From Lepidodermella squamata (Eukaryota > Gastrotricha), in the NCBI GenBank assembly GCA_047495785.1, contig JBLDXI010000024.1, positions 1,488,001 to 1,552,000 of the forward strand: 64,000 nucleotides of DNA. The letters run 5' to 3'. Numbering within the stretch: the first letter of the stretch is position 1; every line of letters starts with the position of its first letter. Positions 1-11,313 of the stretch are shown one piece after another. The notes below the pieces were generated by a model. It worked only from the letters and a program-made list of their open reading frames with translations, was not told the DNA's origin and did not search any database. Both the position numbers and the translations under genes were made by a program.

Positions 1-1239
1 CATATGCGCGAAGTCATGACTCGGCTCAACTAGCCACGATAAATCGAAGAAAGGCTGGTTGCGATCAACGTATTTGCGAACAAATTGCTTAACGCTGTAA
101 TCCCACAACATTTGAAACTTCTTACGGCCTTGAAAGCACATGCTAGGCGATGCTGTTAGTTTGATGTTTTTCGACTCTAATATTTGTAATAATGGATTGA
201 TTAGCGAGTCGAGGCCCTTTTCCAAAGCTAGGAATAAAGTTCGGCCGTAGTGATCGGTTGGAATCTCGTCGAAACCTTTTCGTTGCCAGTGGAATGACCC
301 GATTCGAGGCATATCCTCAGCGTACATTGTGGCGTACCCGACTTCCTTAAATTGTTTCCAAATAAACGGATAGTCATTGAAAGTTTCGCCATTTGACCCA
401 TCATGAGGTAATTTCAGTTTTTCACCTAATATCAGGTCTCAAAATTTCAAAGATTCAAGTTGGAGACAAAAATTACCTGGAAGCAGCTCGACCCTTTTCC
501 CGGTTAAAACAGGCACCAAGTTCATGAAAGTATTTTCGCCGACTTTGTTGTAACCCTTGAAAATAAAACCGCCAAGCTGCTTGATCTTTGCAAAACTTTT
601 CGGCAGGGTGCGTTGAAAATTCAAAAGCGACACCGAATCAACTCCAATGAACAAAATATTCCAAGCATTGTTGATCACAGCAGATTTGTTAGGCTTTGGC
701 GGAATAACTCTCGAGAAAATGTCCGTATATATCAGGTCGTTACTCGCGGTAAAACAAGAAATTTCGATGAGCTCAGTATCTACAGGCCAATCCGTGAATG
801 GAAATCGATCGATTTTTTGCCGCTCAGTTCCGAAAGATACCGTGAAATCGTCATCTCGGTGAATTTTTCGATAGGAACAGCTTAAATTTCCCCTATTATG
901 CTTCAGGTAGATATCGCCACTCTCCGCATTTTGTTCCAATTCGATCTGATCACTAGCCGGCGGGCAGTTGAGTGGCGGAGGTGTTTTAATGTACTTCTGA
1001 ATACTCGGATCCCATGGGTTCAGCTCTGGTAAGTGGCACTGTCCCGAAGCGGCGCCGCTGATTTGTGGGTCGAAAATGGCGATTGTGTCGAAAAATAGGC
1101 TAAGAGTAACGGCGAGCGTAATGAAAGCGGCAAATTGCGGCAAATTAACCGTCTGATAGAAGCTGCCGTAGCGTTTGTTCATCGCAGCTATAGACGCCTT
1201 TTGCCATTTAATTACGAAAGAATCGGCTGATAATTTCAT
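1..1239 (-). CDS. DUF229 family membrane protein, copy 1 (C-terminus beyond window)
   Basis: Coding segments on the minus strand are 477-1239 and <1-425, joined across a 51-bp GT-AG intron (426-476). The intron splits a Gly codon in phase 1. The protein starts with a short cytosolic stretch and one hydrophobic segment (about residues 33-55), as in a type II membrane protein. DUF229 signatures follow: NPWDPSIQKYI, a PP-rich Cys segment, FIGVDSVSLLNF, GYNKVGENTF and LVPVLTGKR. DUF229 is placed in the alkaline phosphatase/sulfatase fold group, where the Asp-Ser of GVDS would match the metal/nucleophile region; that is family knowledge, and the substrate is unknown. After the intron, FHWQRKGF, DHYGR and FQGRKKFQMLWDYSV match copies 2 and 3. 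The remaining exons lie left of base 1. The start at 1239 is the first Met before the membrane segment; an in-frame Met 19 codons later is an alternative. Confidence 0.88.
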
Positions 1240-2866
1240 ATATAAAAAATAGCTTCACATCATTTGAAGTTTCTCTAAATTAAAACTGATTTTCAAAATT
1301 TTTAATAAATTCCTGCAATAATATCTCGCGAAAAATTGTCCTAAATTGGTGCACTTTCGGAAATGAGTATTTTTTCGCACCATTATGGCGCCATTTGATG
1401 GCTATTCAGGTCTCAATAAAGCCTATATTACACCTAGAACCTAGATGCGACGAAAAAGCATGGTTATATATAGACGTGGTGTGTTGTTTGAACTCGTCGT
1501 GGTTAGATATATTGCTACCGACTTGTATTTGCCCAACGCTTGTTGTGCTTCCGATCTGGAAGCGTGAAAAATATAATAATATCCCAGATATTTGCCATAC
1601 ATCTCACCACCGATATATAGGATAGCTAAACATCGCGATGCCAAATATCCAGTGGCTGAATTGTTTGATTCCGTCGATGGACTATTATTTGCGAATTTGC
1701 CCTTGAATTTGGTATACCGATAATAAAGTCCGAAAATAAGCTTCTAAATGTATAAGAGCCGATTTTATAAATTCTAGGAAATTTTGATCTCTTGCATGGG
1801 ACATTTTTTTATGATTCGCACTAATAAAACTTAATTTTTTTATGTCTAAAATTCTGCGAAGAAACCAGGTAAAAAACGGCTGGTTCTTACCGGACGGTTT
1901 AATTTAGGTTTACTAGGTCAGGTCACGGTTCAAGTTGGATTGGAAAAAGCTGCCTTTTTATGACCTCTGATTGTCCACTGCAGACTGGGCACTTTCCATT
2001 AGCCGATTTTCCGTAAAAAGGCCGAATTTTGGAGGTTTTAAAAGTTGAATTTCAATCAAATCGCAAAGCGCAACAAATCGAGCATTGCAATAAATAATGC
2101 AATGGTAAATTAATTGAAACTGCCCTATCGAAAATCAATCAACGAATATAAAATTATTCAAAGCTGATATTAAAATTTTGACGTATGGTCCTTATCCTAT
2201 TCTAAAACTCTGAGGACGGAAATTTATTATTGGCGTGATTCGGTTGCTAAGAAATTCTAAAGGACGCTCTATGTATAAGTGAATGGCTTATGGCAAAGTA
2301 TAACGAGCCGGTTGCATTTTTCCAATAAATAAACAACAGCTCGATTGCAGCCACAAGTAAATTTTTGTTAGAGAAGAAAATTATATGGGGGGTAGAATTT
2401 TTAAGATTATTTGCAGCAACTGTATAGACAATGTCTCTAGCTCTTTTAGTCATAAGGAATGTCTAAAGCAACAGTTTATGACCTGCACACTTTTATATTT
2501 CAAGGTGAAATTATTTTTACTCAGGCCTTCACTCATTTCAAATGCATTACGTGTTCTCGTGGCTTATAGCACCTGCGTTTTACATGAGGAACTAACTATC
2601 AAGCGCGTGAACTTCAATGTGTTCAAGTAGCCGCGACGCTGCTATTATATATTTCTACCATCTTATTATATGGAGGCAGCATATCATCTGACGTATTGTT
2701 ATTTGACAGTTGTTATATCAAACGCATACGGAAACTATTTGCTTGAGCTGAATGATGATTGCTGAAAAAACACGAGACTATTTGAAAAAATGACATTTTT
2801 ATTTGTGAAAAAATTGAGAATTTTCCGGAGACCAAATAACACAACAATAAGACATTCACAACAACT
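1240..2866. other. intergenic, no gene seen
   Basis: AT-rich sequence between the 5' end of DUF229 copy 1 and the 3' end of the Ly6 gene. Only short ORFs without family features are present. A minus-strand AATAAA (2798-2803) sits about 65 bp past the Ly6 stop and is a plausible poly(A) signal. No promoter for the DUF229 gene is convincing. Confidence 0.6.
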
Positions 2867-3400
2867 TTAGAAGACAATTAGATCGAGGACGAGCACCAGA
2901 GTAATGACTACAACAACTAGAAGCTCGGCGAGGCTCTGCTGTGCGTTCCGCATGGTATGGCCGTGATTACTGGCTACGTTATCTCCAGGCAGTACAGCAG
3001 TCGGAATTTCTTTATGCACCAAATCTGTAAGGTTGTAACCGGGCGAAAGGCGTAAATCCCGCATTGGGATGTCATTCTCGTTTTTACCAGTCTCGAAAGT
3101 ATTGCACCGGTCTAGATAGCAGCACTCGCATCGGCAAGCTTGGTATCCGCCTGACGGGCACAGGACGTTGAGTTGAGCAGCGCAGTAGACTTCGCATTGT
3201 GAGGTTGTAATGCAGGACTGGGTGTTTCGAAGAACGCGACTGCCAAACTGGCCATCGCGTTGGCTGATAACCTGCCGCATGCAGGCTGTACAATTGCTGC
3301 GGGTCGATGCCGCGTTGGAATCGGAGTTGTCGTAACAGATCAGCGCAGTTGCTGATGCGGCGACTAACAGGACTGAGATGACTTGGTAGACAGCATTCAT
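2867..3400 (-). CDS. Ly6/uPAR three-finger protein, GPI-anchored type
   Basis: Intronless ORF of 177 aa. It has an N-terminal signal peptide (about residues 1-19), then a Cys-rich domain beginning LICYDNSDS and ending with the family signature CCYLDRCN (CC-x2-D-x-CN). About ten Cys fit the three-finger disulfide framework. A loop with Asn glycosylation sequons follows, then a C-terminal hydrophobic stretch (LLVVVVITLVLVLDLIVF) without a charged tail. That layout is expected for replacement by a GPI anchor at the outer cell surface. Such proteins modulate receptors, cell adhesion or septate junctions, but the partner cannot be read from sequence. It has a TATA box 88-99 bp upstream and a poly(A) signal downstream. 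Another minus-strand frame over the same bases (3084-3557) is a shadow. Confidence 0.85.
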   Translation of the reverse strand: MNAVYQVISVLLVAASATALICYDNSDSNAASTRSNCTACMRQVISQRDGQFGSRVLRNTQSCITTSQCEVYCAAQLNVLCPSGGYQACRCECCYLDRCNTFETGKNENDIPMRDLRLSPGYNLTDLVHKEIPTAVLPGDNVASNHGHTMRNAQQSLAELLVVVVITLVLVLDLIVF

Positions 3401-3487
3401 GACTGACTGAGAGTGAGCAAGGATATTCGAACAATTGATGTAAAAAATGTGAATCGCAGTTTTGACGAATGAGTCGACTGCGCTCGG

Positions 3488-3499
3488 CCTTATATATGG
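3488..3499 (-). promoter_or_regulatory. TATA box of the Ly6 gene
   Basis: The minus strand reads CCATATATAAGG, a strong TATATAAG match, 88-99 bp before the Ly6 start codon. With the usual 25-30 bp spacing, transcription would start near 3460 and leave a 5' leader of about 60 nt. It is the clearest core promoter in the window. Confidence 0.6.
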
Positions 3500-3900
3500 C
3501 GCGGTGGTGATTCATCGCTAAGACCACGTAAGAAAAAATCGCTCTCGAGTTATTCATGTTGTACTGTACAGCTAAAACGCTAGGCTATTGTTTATACAGA
3601 AAAAACTGGTTGATATATTTATACTCGAGTCCTGCTTCTGATTTACGAGTGCTGCGTGATGTGCTCTTCGTATTTGCAAGTTGGGCGTTGGGCGTAGTAA
3701 AGAGGCCTTTTATTTGAATCAATATGAAGGCGCCCGTGTGAAAGCAAATAATGTAGGCAGGTTTGTGAATCATTGGTCAGCTTCGGAAACATTAGAAGAA
3801 TCATGATAGGAAAGTTGAAAATCCTCAACATAAAAAATTGAAAAAATCCACCTTAATAATGAACAATTTGTAATTTTTGAATTTTTGAAAAATTGAGCGA

Positions 3901-5561
3901 ATGATGCATCAAAGAAGCTGTTTCCTTATCTTCCTGATCGTAGGATCTCTCTTAGCGACAAATTATTGCCCAGTAGATGCGATACTACACGGCTTTCCAG
4001 GCAGTGTTGTTGACCAGCCATGGCTCGTCCAGATTGCCATAAAGCCGTTTTGCATGAATCGAACCATCATGGAACTGGCAACGGCTTGCAGCGGCTCCTA
4101 CCTTGAAAACCGGTTGGTATTGACCGCTGCCCATTGCCTCGTCGATTTCAGAGGCATGATTGACCAGTTCGTTGAAAGTCAGCAGAATAAAACCTTGGCG
4201 AAATGCTTCGAGAATCTGGCACGCTTCACCGTAGCTACAGACCCTAGCATCACCGAATTGCAAAAGCCAGTCATAGTCTACCCTGCTAGTTGGATTCACG
4301 TCTACATCGGGTGTAAGTATTCTCACTCCATTTGAATGGTTCTTTACTGATTTTTTGCTTTCAGATCCGCTAAATCACATTATTCATGAGCTTGCCGAGG
4401 CAGAGGGCAAGAAGATGGACGATTCAAAGGCGAAAATCAAGCCGGTTAAAATCAGAGCCGACGAAACTTTTATTCACGACAAATTCGTAGTCGGAAAGCA
4501 ATCGAAGCTGATGGTTAATGACATTGGCATTATTAGATTGCCGTTGGCGAGTGGTGAGAGCAGTACGCTGACGAAAAGTGAAGCCAACGATGAAACTCGT
4601 AACAGATTGAGCCAGGCGTATAGCAAACTCAAGGTGTCTAAGCCTACTGTGCAACCAAATTCCAAAATGGGAGGGCTAGACTATTCGGTTTCGGACAAAA
4701 CGCCGTGCTTGGTGATGGGCTGGCCGCAGTTGGCAGATGTCGAAAAGACTGCGCTCGTCTATTACAATGAAGCCGTTCAGTTTGTTTTGAACTACACAAA
4801 TGACATGGACCAATTGTTGGCGGACAAAAAGATGGAAGAATATATGCCAAAGCTGGGCGCAGCCGCGACTTTGCAGCAATTGGGCATGGAAAATTTGGAT
4901 CAGAACGAAAACTGCTTCATGCAACGAGCTCCGAAAGTGAAGGATGCAAACCTCGTGAAGAACAAGCACTATCTTTGCATGTTGAGCAAGCCCAGGCATT
5001 TCGCAAGTTTTTTGGATGTTGGCTCTGAGAAGCGGAGAGAATTTGATCTGGCAATTAGTCTTAATGAAGATAAGATTACGGTGCATGGCGGCCCATGTAA
5101 TGGTGACAGGTACCTCGCTAACTACTCAGTTTCGATGGCCTTATTATATGTTTTCATTTCTTAGCGGCGGGCCTCTGTTATGCGCTTATACCAGCAGATC
5201 AAAATCACCTAACCCAGACAGATTTCTGGTTGGATCAGTCTCCGTCGGTCCCACTGGCTGTAGCGCGACAAGGGAATTTCCAGCTGTGTTTGTGCGGATT
5301 GAAGAGTACAAGTCCTGGATCGTAGGCGTCAACTCTGGCAGCGTCAAACCGTCATCATCTATTGTTTTAGCCCGCAAAAAAGCTCGTGAGCTTGTGAAAA
5401 TGAAGAAAGCATCGCAACAAGAGAAGATAACGACCCGCAGGCCGAAGGCTCGACCGTATGAGGCTGATTCTGGAATGACTCCGCAGATCAGAACTTCGAT
5501 CCTTCTAATGCTTGCCGCTCTTAGCTTCGCTGCCTCAACCATTCTGTGCTGCATCGAATGA
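3901..5561 (+). CDS. S1-family serine peptidase with large insert and C-terminal anchor, copy A
   Basis: Exons 3901-4312, 4365-5109 and 5165-5561 encode 517 aa. All sites are GT-AG; intron 2 splits the catalytic Ser codon (AG|C). A signal peptide ends near VDA, directly followed by ILHGFPG, which aligns with the mature IVGG N-terminus. Catalytic His is in LTAAHC, Asp in VNDIGIIRL and Ser in GDSGGP. The bases before Ser read GGPCNGDSGGP, so position 189 (chymotrypsin numbering) is Gly, not the Asp of trypsins; basic P1 specificity is unlikely. About 250 residues lie between Asp and Ser, far more than in chymotrypsin, including a conserved GWPQLAD block. The tail is basic (KKAREL, KMKK) then hydrophobic (ILLMLAALSFAASTILCC), suggesting a GPI or membrane anchor. 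First of three tandem copies; AATAAA at 5644. Confidence 0.9.
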
Positions 5562-5830
5562 ACTTATTTCACGTCTATGTTACTTACTTGATTGGTCGAT
5601 AATGAAGTTCTTTGTTCAAATATTAGTGTGTTTTTTCTCAGCCAATAAAACATCTCATAAATCCTTGATTATAACTGCATTCCTTCATCCTTGATAATTT
5701 CACTGCACTCAGCTTATTTTTCTTACTGAAACAGCGTATCTCCAGAAAATGAACAAACAATAAATATGGAGGTAAAAAAATCTTCCTTAATTAGGCGTTT
5801 TCCGATTGTTCATGAAATGCTCAATTTCTG

Positions 5831-7385
5831 ATGCTTCTCAGAGCTTTGGTTACATGTTGTGCCTCGTTGGCACTAGTTTGGCTAACGGCCGAACGCTCAG
5901 TTTTTGCTATCAAATACGGTTTCGCGAGCAGCGTCTACAACAACACTTGGGTCGTTCAAGTCGTAGTGAAGCCAGTATGCAATAATAAAGTTGATCAAAA
6001 TCTAACTCGAGCGTGCAGCGGCATCTACATCAAAGATCGACTCGTGCTAACAGCTGGCCATTGCCTCCTGGACTTTAACCGCACATTCAATCGCCTTATC
6101 GACTACGAAAACTGCTATAGGAGGTTGAAGACTTTCAGCGAAAAGGACGACCCACGTCCAATCAAAATCTTCCCAGCACATTGGATTCATATCTACATCG
6201 GATGTGAGTGAATGACCGTGATTTTTAACTTACTTAATCCTACTTTGAATTTTAGACCCTCTCAACAACTTCATTCACCAAAAAGCTGACGAAGAAAATA
6301 TGCCTATCAACCTTACCGGAGCCCCAATCAAGCCTATCGTATCCCGAGCCGAAGCGACGTATCTGCATCCTAGCTTTGCAGTTGGGGTTCAGTCAAAGCT
6401 CATGGTTAACGACCTGGGTTTAATTCGTCTGCCTGACCCGGCTGTTATGATGAAAGACAAAGAGATTAACGAAGAAGCAAGAGCATCTCTTGAGGAGACA
6501 TACCAATCAGTGAAATTGCCGGAAATCAAGGTAACAAATCCGCTGAAAAACTTGGCTGGCGACGCTATGTCTTGCAAAATCATTGGATGGCCTCAACTCG
6601 CCGATATTGGGGTGAACGTCAGATTCTATTACGGGGATGCCGTAAAAACTGTCATCGAAGCGGGAAAGTCACAAAACCAGGAAGATTACGACAAAGCTAT
6701 TATTAAGGCAGCTCCAGGGATTGGTTCTTCGGCAACCCTACAAGAGCTTACCATGGTTGTTACGAAGAAAACTTGCTTTCTCAGAAATGCACCGAAGATT
6801 CGGAACGCCAGCTTATATGAAAGCGAACATTATCTTTGCATGGTCACTGCGGCTGAGAGGATGTTTCTTCGCGATGACAATTACAACACCTTTGAGGTGA
6901 ATGAGCAGTTCCATAAAGATATCACGGCAGGGAAAATATCTGTCATAGGCGGTCCGTGCAACGGCGACAGGTAATGCCTTTAAAACAGTGGGCACGACTA
7001 TTTAAATGTTTGCTTCTTTCTTTATAGTGGTGGGCCATTGGTTTGTTGGCAAGATAAGGATCATTCTACCGAGGTGCTTTATGGGGTCACTTCTTTCGGC
7101 TCGGCTGGTTGTAAGGCTGTTGATGATTCGCCGGCTGTTTTCGTACGCATTGAGACTTATCTCGAGTGGATCGAAAAAGTATTCACGGGGGCTGTAGAAG
7201 CGACCACGTCGATCAGAGATGCACGCATCGCAGCTGCCACTAGGCGTCAACGGGAGGAAAATAGGAGGAAAAACAGGCCAAGACCTTCACATCAGAACAG
7301 CAGCGCGTCAGCTTTGGAAATTATCCGAGTTACGCTATCGCCTGTACTCTTAGGCATGTTTGCCCACTTCGGACTAAATAACTGA
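5831..7385 (+). CDS. S1-family serine peptidase with large insert, copy B
   Basis: Exons 5831-6203, 6256-6970 and 7028-7385 encode 481 aa with the intron positions and phases of copy A, including the one inside the catalytic Ser codon (AG|T). Signal peptide to about VFA, then IKYGFAS at the mature N-terminus position. Catalytic His is in LTAGHC (Gly for the usual Ala), Asp in VNDLGLIRL and Ser in GDSGGP, with Gly-Pro-Cys just upstream as in copy A. The inter-domain insert contains GWPQLAD and a Cys pair. After the protease domain comes a long basic stretch (RRQREENRRKNRPRP) and a moderately hydrophobic C-terminus (VTLSPVLLGMFAHFG). The start is the first Met before the hydrophobic signal core. 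Poly(A) signal at 7460-7465. All catalytic residues are present, so it is probably an active secreted or anchored peptidase. Confidence 0.9.
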
Positions 7386-7755
7386 TCGGATGGGAAATCC
7401 TGGAAAGATATCAGCGCTGAATGTTTCGAATTTCGTGGTTTTTCATTAGTTGTGATTATAATAAAAAAGCCATTTATCTCAAACATAGAAAATCCCGAAT
7501 GAAGATTGTTCTTAGGTAGGCTTTAGTGAATCCTTTACTCTGTAACTATGAACTCCTCTTTTTTGTTTACCTTGTGAGACCAGACACTAACGGGATCTTT
7601 CGCGTAGTAGTTTGTTAAGTTCTCAGAGAAAGCTGTAACGCAAAATCGGTTAATTTGAAAGTTAAAAGATCCATCTTAAAATTGCGCGAAACTTGTTCTT
7701 TTCCTTTTATTTCACATTCTAAGCAGTAACTTTATTTCAAATTTCTCACATTTCC

Positions 7756-9229
7756 ATGACTTCCGCCATCACGCAAGTCGTGTTGTTCACTCTGTTGACT
7801 TGGCTTGCCGTCCAGCAGCATGAAGTCTCAGCTATCAAGTACGGCTTCGCAGGCAGCGTAGCCAACTATCCATGGGTCGTGCAAGTTGTTATCAAACCGA
7901 TGTGCCAGGACAAAGTTGACAAGTCGCAAATCCGCGCCTGCAGTGGCTCGCTGATCGCCGATCGCCTTGTCATGACGGCCGCTCATTGCCTTGTCGATTT
8001 CAACAACACTCTCGACGTGTCACCATACTACAAACAATGCTATGCCAACTTGAAACGATTCGGCGTTCCAGGATCCGACGGCAGCGGCTCGATTTCAATC
8101 TTCCCGGCTCACTGGGTTCAAATCTACATCGGATGTAAGTCAGTTGAAGTTGGTTATTTGCTTAAATCTTTTCTGTTTTGCTTTAGATCCTTTGAACTAT
8201 CTGATCCATGACATGGCCGAAGCTCAAAACAAAGGCATGAATATGGACAATGCAACGATGAAGCCGGCGAAGACTCGAGCGGAAGAAACCTACCTGCACC
8301 CGAAGTTTGCGGTTGGCAAGATGTCAAAACTCATGATCAACGACATTGGACTCATCCGACTGCCCAACTTCCAAAGCATGAAGGGCAACAACGCGGAGGA
8401 AGCTGCGATGTTGCAGAAGCTGATCGCCGCGATGAGCATGGCCAAACCGACGATTACGGCCGGCGAGAAGATTGACGATAAAGTCGTTTGCTTGGCTATG
8501 GGCTGGCCGCAATTGCTTGACGTTCAGGACAACTCGCTGTTCTACTACCGCGAGACGCTAGAAGAGCTGGCGAAGAACGGTACGACGAAAGCGCAACGTC
8601 AGGAAACGCTGAAGAAGTTGATCCCTCAACTGGGTGCCAGCGCGACGCTTCAGGAACTTTCGATGGTCAACTACCCAGATGCTAAGTGCTTCATGGCCAA
8701 CACGCCGATTGTCAAGGAGATGGGGCTAGTTCGCGATACCCATTTCATGTGCATGACCAGTGAGGCGATGAAGATCTATAACTTTGCCGATGACGTTCCT
8801 GAGTCTGTTCAGTCCCGACTTACTGGCGAGGTCAAGTTCCGCGGCGGCCCCTGCAACGGCGACAGCGGCGGTCCTGTGGTCTGCAAGTTCGGCAAAACCC
8901 TCAAGTTGGCTGGCTCTGTTTCGTTCGGCCCTGCCTCCTGCTCGGCTACCAAGGAAGAACCGGCCGTTTTCGTTCGAACTGAGGCCTACAAGTCGTGGAT
9001 TGATGACGTGCTGTCTGGCAAAGTTCAACCGACTACGTCTCTTGAAATGGCACGGCAGGCACGTGCCCGTAAGGAAACCAGCGGTGGCAATAAGCAGCAG
9101 CCTGGTGGCGGTGGTGCTCAGAGGCAGCAAGCCGGTGGCAATAGCACTTCAACATCGGCCGCGTCTTTCGTCAAATTCAGTGTTACCACTATTGCTATCG
9201 CCCTTGTTGCGGTACCTTTCCACTTCTAA
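7756..9229 (+). CDS. S1-family serine peptidase with large insert, copy C (Ser-codon intron missing)
   Basis: Exons 7756-8134 and 8187-9229 encode 473 aa. The first intron matches copies A and B (phase 1, before the PLN motif), but the intron that splits their catalytic Ser codon is absent; AGC is continuous here. Signal peptide to about VSA, then IKYGFAG at the mature N-terminus position. His is in MTAAHC, Asp in INDIGLIRL and Ser in CNGDSGGPVVC. The insert carries the GWPQLLD block. The C-terminal tail has a Gly/Gln-rich linker (QQPGGGGAQRQQAGG) and a final hydrophobic segment (FSVTTIAIALVAVPFHF) typical of a GPI signal. It looks more GC-rich than A and B, suggesting different expression or recent recoding. 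Two poly(A) signals at 9286 and 9302. Confidence 0.9.
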
Positions 9230-9582
9230 GGCCTTGAGTAAGGTCACAAGCCATTATAGCCACCGTTTACTGAGTTTTGTTTGCGAATAAACTGATGAAA
9301 TAATAAAGACCGGGGTCTTAAATCCATTACTGAAGGTTAACTCAGAGGAAAAGTTCAGCGTAAGCTTAAATAATTCTGAACTTTGTTTTAAACGCGGCTG
9401 AGATGATTCCTGGTAGTCCTGATATTGTTTGGCTATGAAAAAGTGTTTGGCCAACCTTGGGTAATTAGCGGCTAAAGCTTTGGGAAAACTACAGGTGTAC
9501 AATTATCTTGATTTGTTAGCCGCGTTAATTAATCAACTGGAGTCAGCATTCAGTTTTCAAGCCTGTCTCTGAAACTATTAAA

Positions 9583-9828
9583 ATGCTGGTGTTTCTGTTA
9601 ATTTGTTGTGTCATGGCTTCGATTGGTGAATCAACTCCGCTGGCATCCGGCTGCATCCCGCCTGGTTCGAGCTGTTATCTCAATCATGACAGTTGCTGCT
9701 CGGGAAGGTTTTTATCTAAAATAAAATATAAGCCTTAAATTAAGTTGGAGTGCTTTGACAGTTTCTGCAGCTACGTTTCGGGCGAAACTTTCATTTGCAA
9801 ATCCATGAAACCGCCATTTGAATCGTGA
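9583..9828 (+). CDS. small secreted cysteine-knot (knottin-like) peptide
   Basis: Exons 9583-9707 and 9762-9828, joined across a 54-bp GT-AG intron in phase 2, encode 63 aa. The first about 18 residues are hydrophobic and end in a plausible signal cleavage site. The mature part has six Cys spaced C-x6-C-x6-CC-x3-C-x9-C, the inhibitor cystine knot pattern. ICK peptides serve as channel modulators, antimicrobials, protease inhibitors or endogenous signals; nothing here tells which, so a toxin role should not be assumed. It lies between three peptidases and a Cys-loop channel. Only the spliced model preserves the last Cys residues, which supports the intron. Candidate AATAAA at 9987. Too short for routine gene calling, so transcript support would matter. 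Confidence 0.68.
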
Positions 9829-10041
9829 GCCTTCACTATAAATAACCTTCGATAATATCCGACGAATTGTTTGACTTACGACTATTTCGCTGGCGCAGGT
9901 GGATTAAACCGCATGTGAAGCTTTACATCAGTTTATTGTTGAATCCGGTGGCTGGGAAAATCAAACATAAGCATTTACGTCATTGAAATAAAACCCAAGT
10001 TGGTGAAAAAATGTTTTAATGAAAATTTATTTTATTGAAAA

Positions 10042-11212
10042 ATGCTTTGCTTGGCTATTGTCTTTGCCTTATTCGGCGATTTCTGCTTCGGAAAGTCGGC
10101 CAATAAGTCTTTGCCTTACGTGCCAATCGACTACAATTTGAGGCAGCACATCAAAGCAACTTGCGGCATTACCTTAGAAGGCCGGCCTGTGGTTGATTTT
10201 TCGGAAAATATAACAGTCGAAGCTATGCTGATTCCTTACCGACTTAGAATTCTCCTCGAAAAAGAGCAACATTTCTCCTTTGTTGCTGAGCTAAATTTTT
10301 ATTGGCGCCATCCTTGCGCGGTGTGGAATTCCAGCGATTGGTCAGGCGTTAATGAGTTAATTTTCAACACAAGGGATCTGTGGTTTCCGAAAATTCGACA
10401 CATGAATGCAGATGGCGAAATGTCAATGGACCAGTATAGATTTTATTACTAATTTTTCTCTGAAATTTATTTAATTTTTTTTCAGATATTTCGAGCATGC
10501 TTTGACTAGAGTCTACAGCTCTGGTGTTATGGAGACCGAAATTATCGCAACTTTTGACAATTTTTGCCCGCTCTACTTCAAAAAATTCCCGTTCGATACG
10601 CAGGCGTGTACATTTTTCCTCGAGTCGCAAATGGGCGCTAATCGAGTTAATCTAACGCTATGGAACCGCGTTGGCCTAATTGATTGGCGATCTCCAGATT
10701 TCACAACGCCAAGTGAATTATGGTCCTGGAAGGGCGTTGAAGGCCGTGTTAGGGACAACTGGTACACTGGTGTCGAATTTATCTTCTTTTTCGAAAGGCG
10801 ATACGAATCTTACCTAATCAACATATTTTTCCCGGCGGTTTCGCTAATTATTGTCGTAATTTTATCTGGATTCATGCCGGCTCACTACCCAGATAGGCCG
10901 ATGTACTGCATCACTGTTCTTCTAGTCTTGACAGTTCAACAAACTCAAGTTTCAGATTCGATTCCTAAATCAAGTGAAACGGTTTACGTTGTTGTTTTCA
11001 TAAATACCCACGCGATTTTGAGTGTAATCGCAACGATTTATTCTTTGGTGGCTTGTCATATTAGCCATTTGGAAAGTTTTGCGACCCGCCGAGTTTATTT
11101 AGGCCGGTCAAAAATTTCTTTCATTGCCCTTATGGATCTCGCGTTTTACAGCCTACTTTTTATTGCTACTTTCGTCATCGATATCGCAATTTTGGGCTTG
11201 ATGCTCAGTTGA
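10042..11212 (+). CDS. Cys-loop ligand-gated ion channel subunit (nicotinic-like)
   Basis: Exons 10042-10433 and 10486-11212 encode 372 aa; the 52-bp intron is phase 2. A signal peptide (about 1-18) precedes the extracellular domain, which has the W-x-x-P-x-x-x-W region (FYWRHPCAVWNSSDW), DLWFPKI, and a canonical Cys-loop CPLYFKKFPFDTQAC with exactly 13 residues between the Cys. Four membrane segments follow: YLINIFFPAVSLIIVVILSG (TM1), a TM2 starting YPDRPMYCITVLLVLTV, TM3 (VVVFINTHAILSVIATIYSL) and TM4 (FYSLLFIATFVIDIAILGLM). The TM3-TM4 loop is very short (about 30 residues), so the subunit is shorter than usual. The TM2 entry reads P-D-R: acidic at -1' as in cation channels, Pro at -2' as in anion channels. 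Poly(A) signal at 11236. Confidence 0.92.
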
Positions 11213-11313
11213 AAAAAAAATCGAAAATCCCTCATAATAAAATAATTCTGAAATTTTAAGATGGATTTTTCAGAAAAAAACATAATTTTTATTTTTAAAA
11301 ATTCGGAAGACTT

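Noticed and set aside
3084-3557. 157-aa ORF overlapping the Ly6 gene in another frame
   Set aside because: The Ly6 frame has signal peptide, Cys framework and GPI signal; the other does not.
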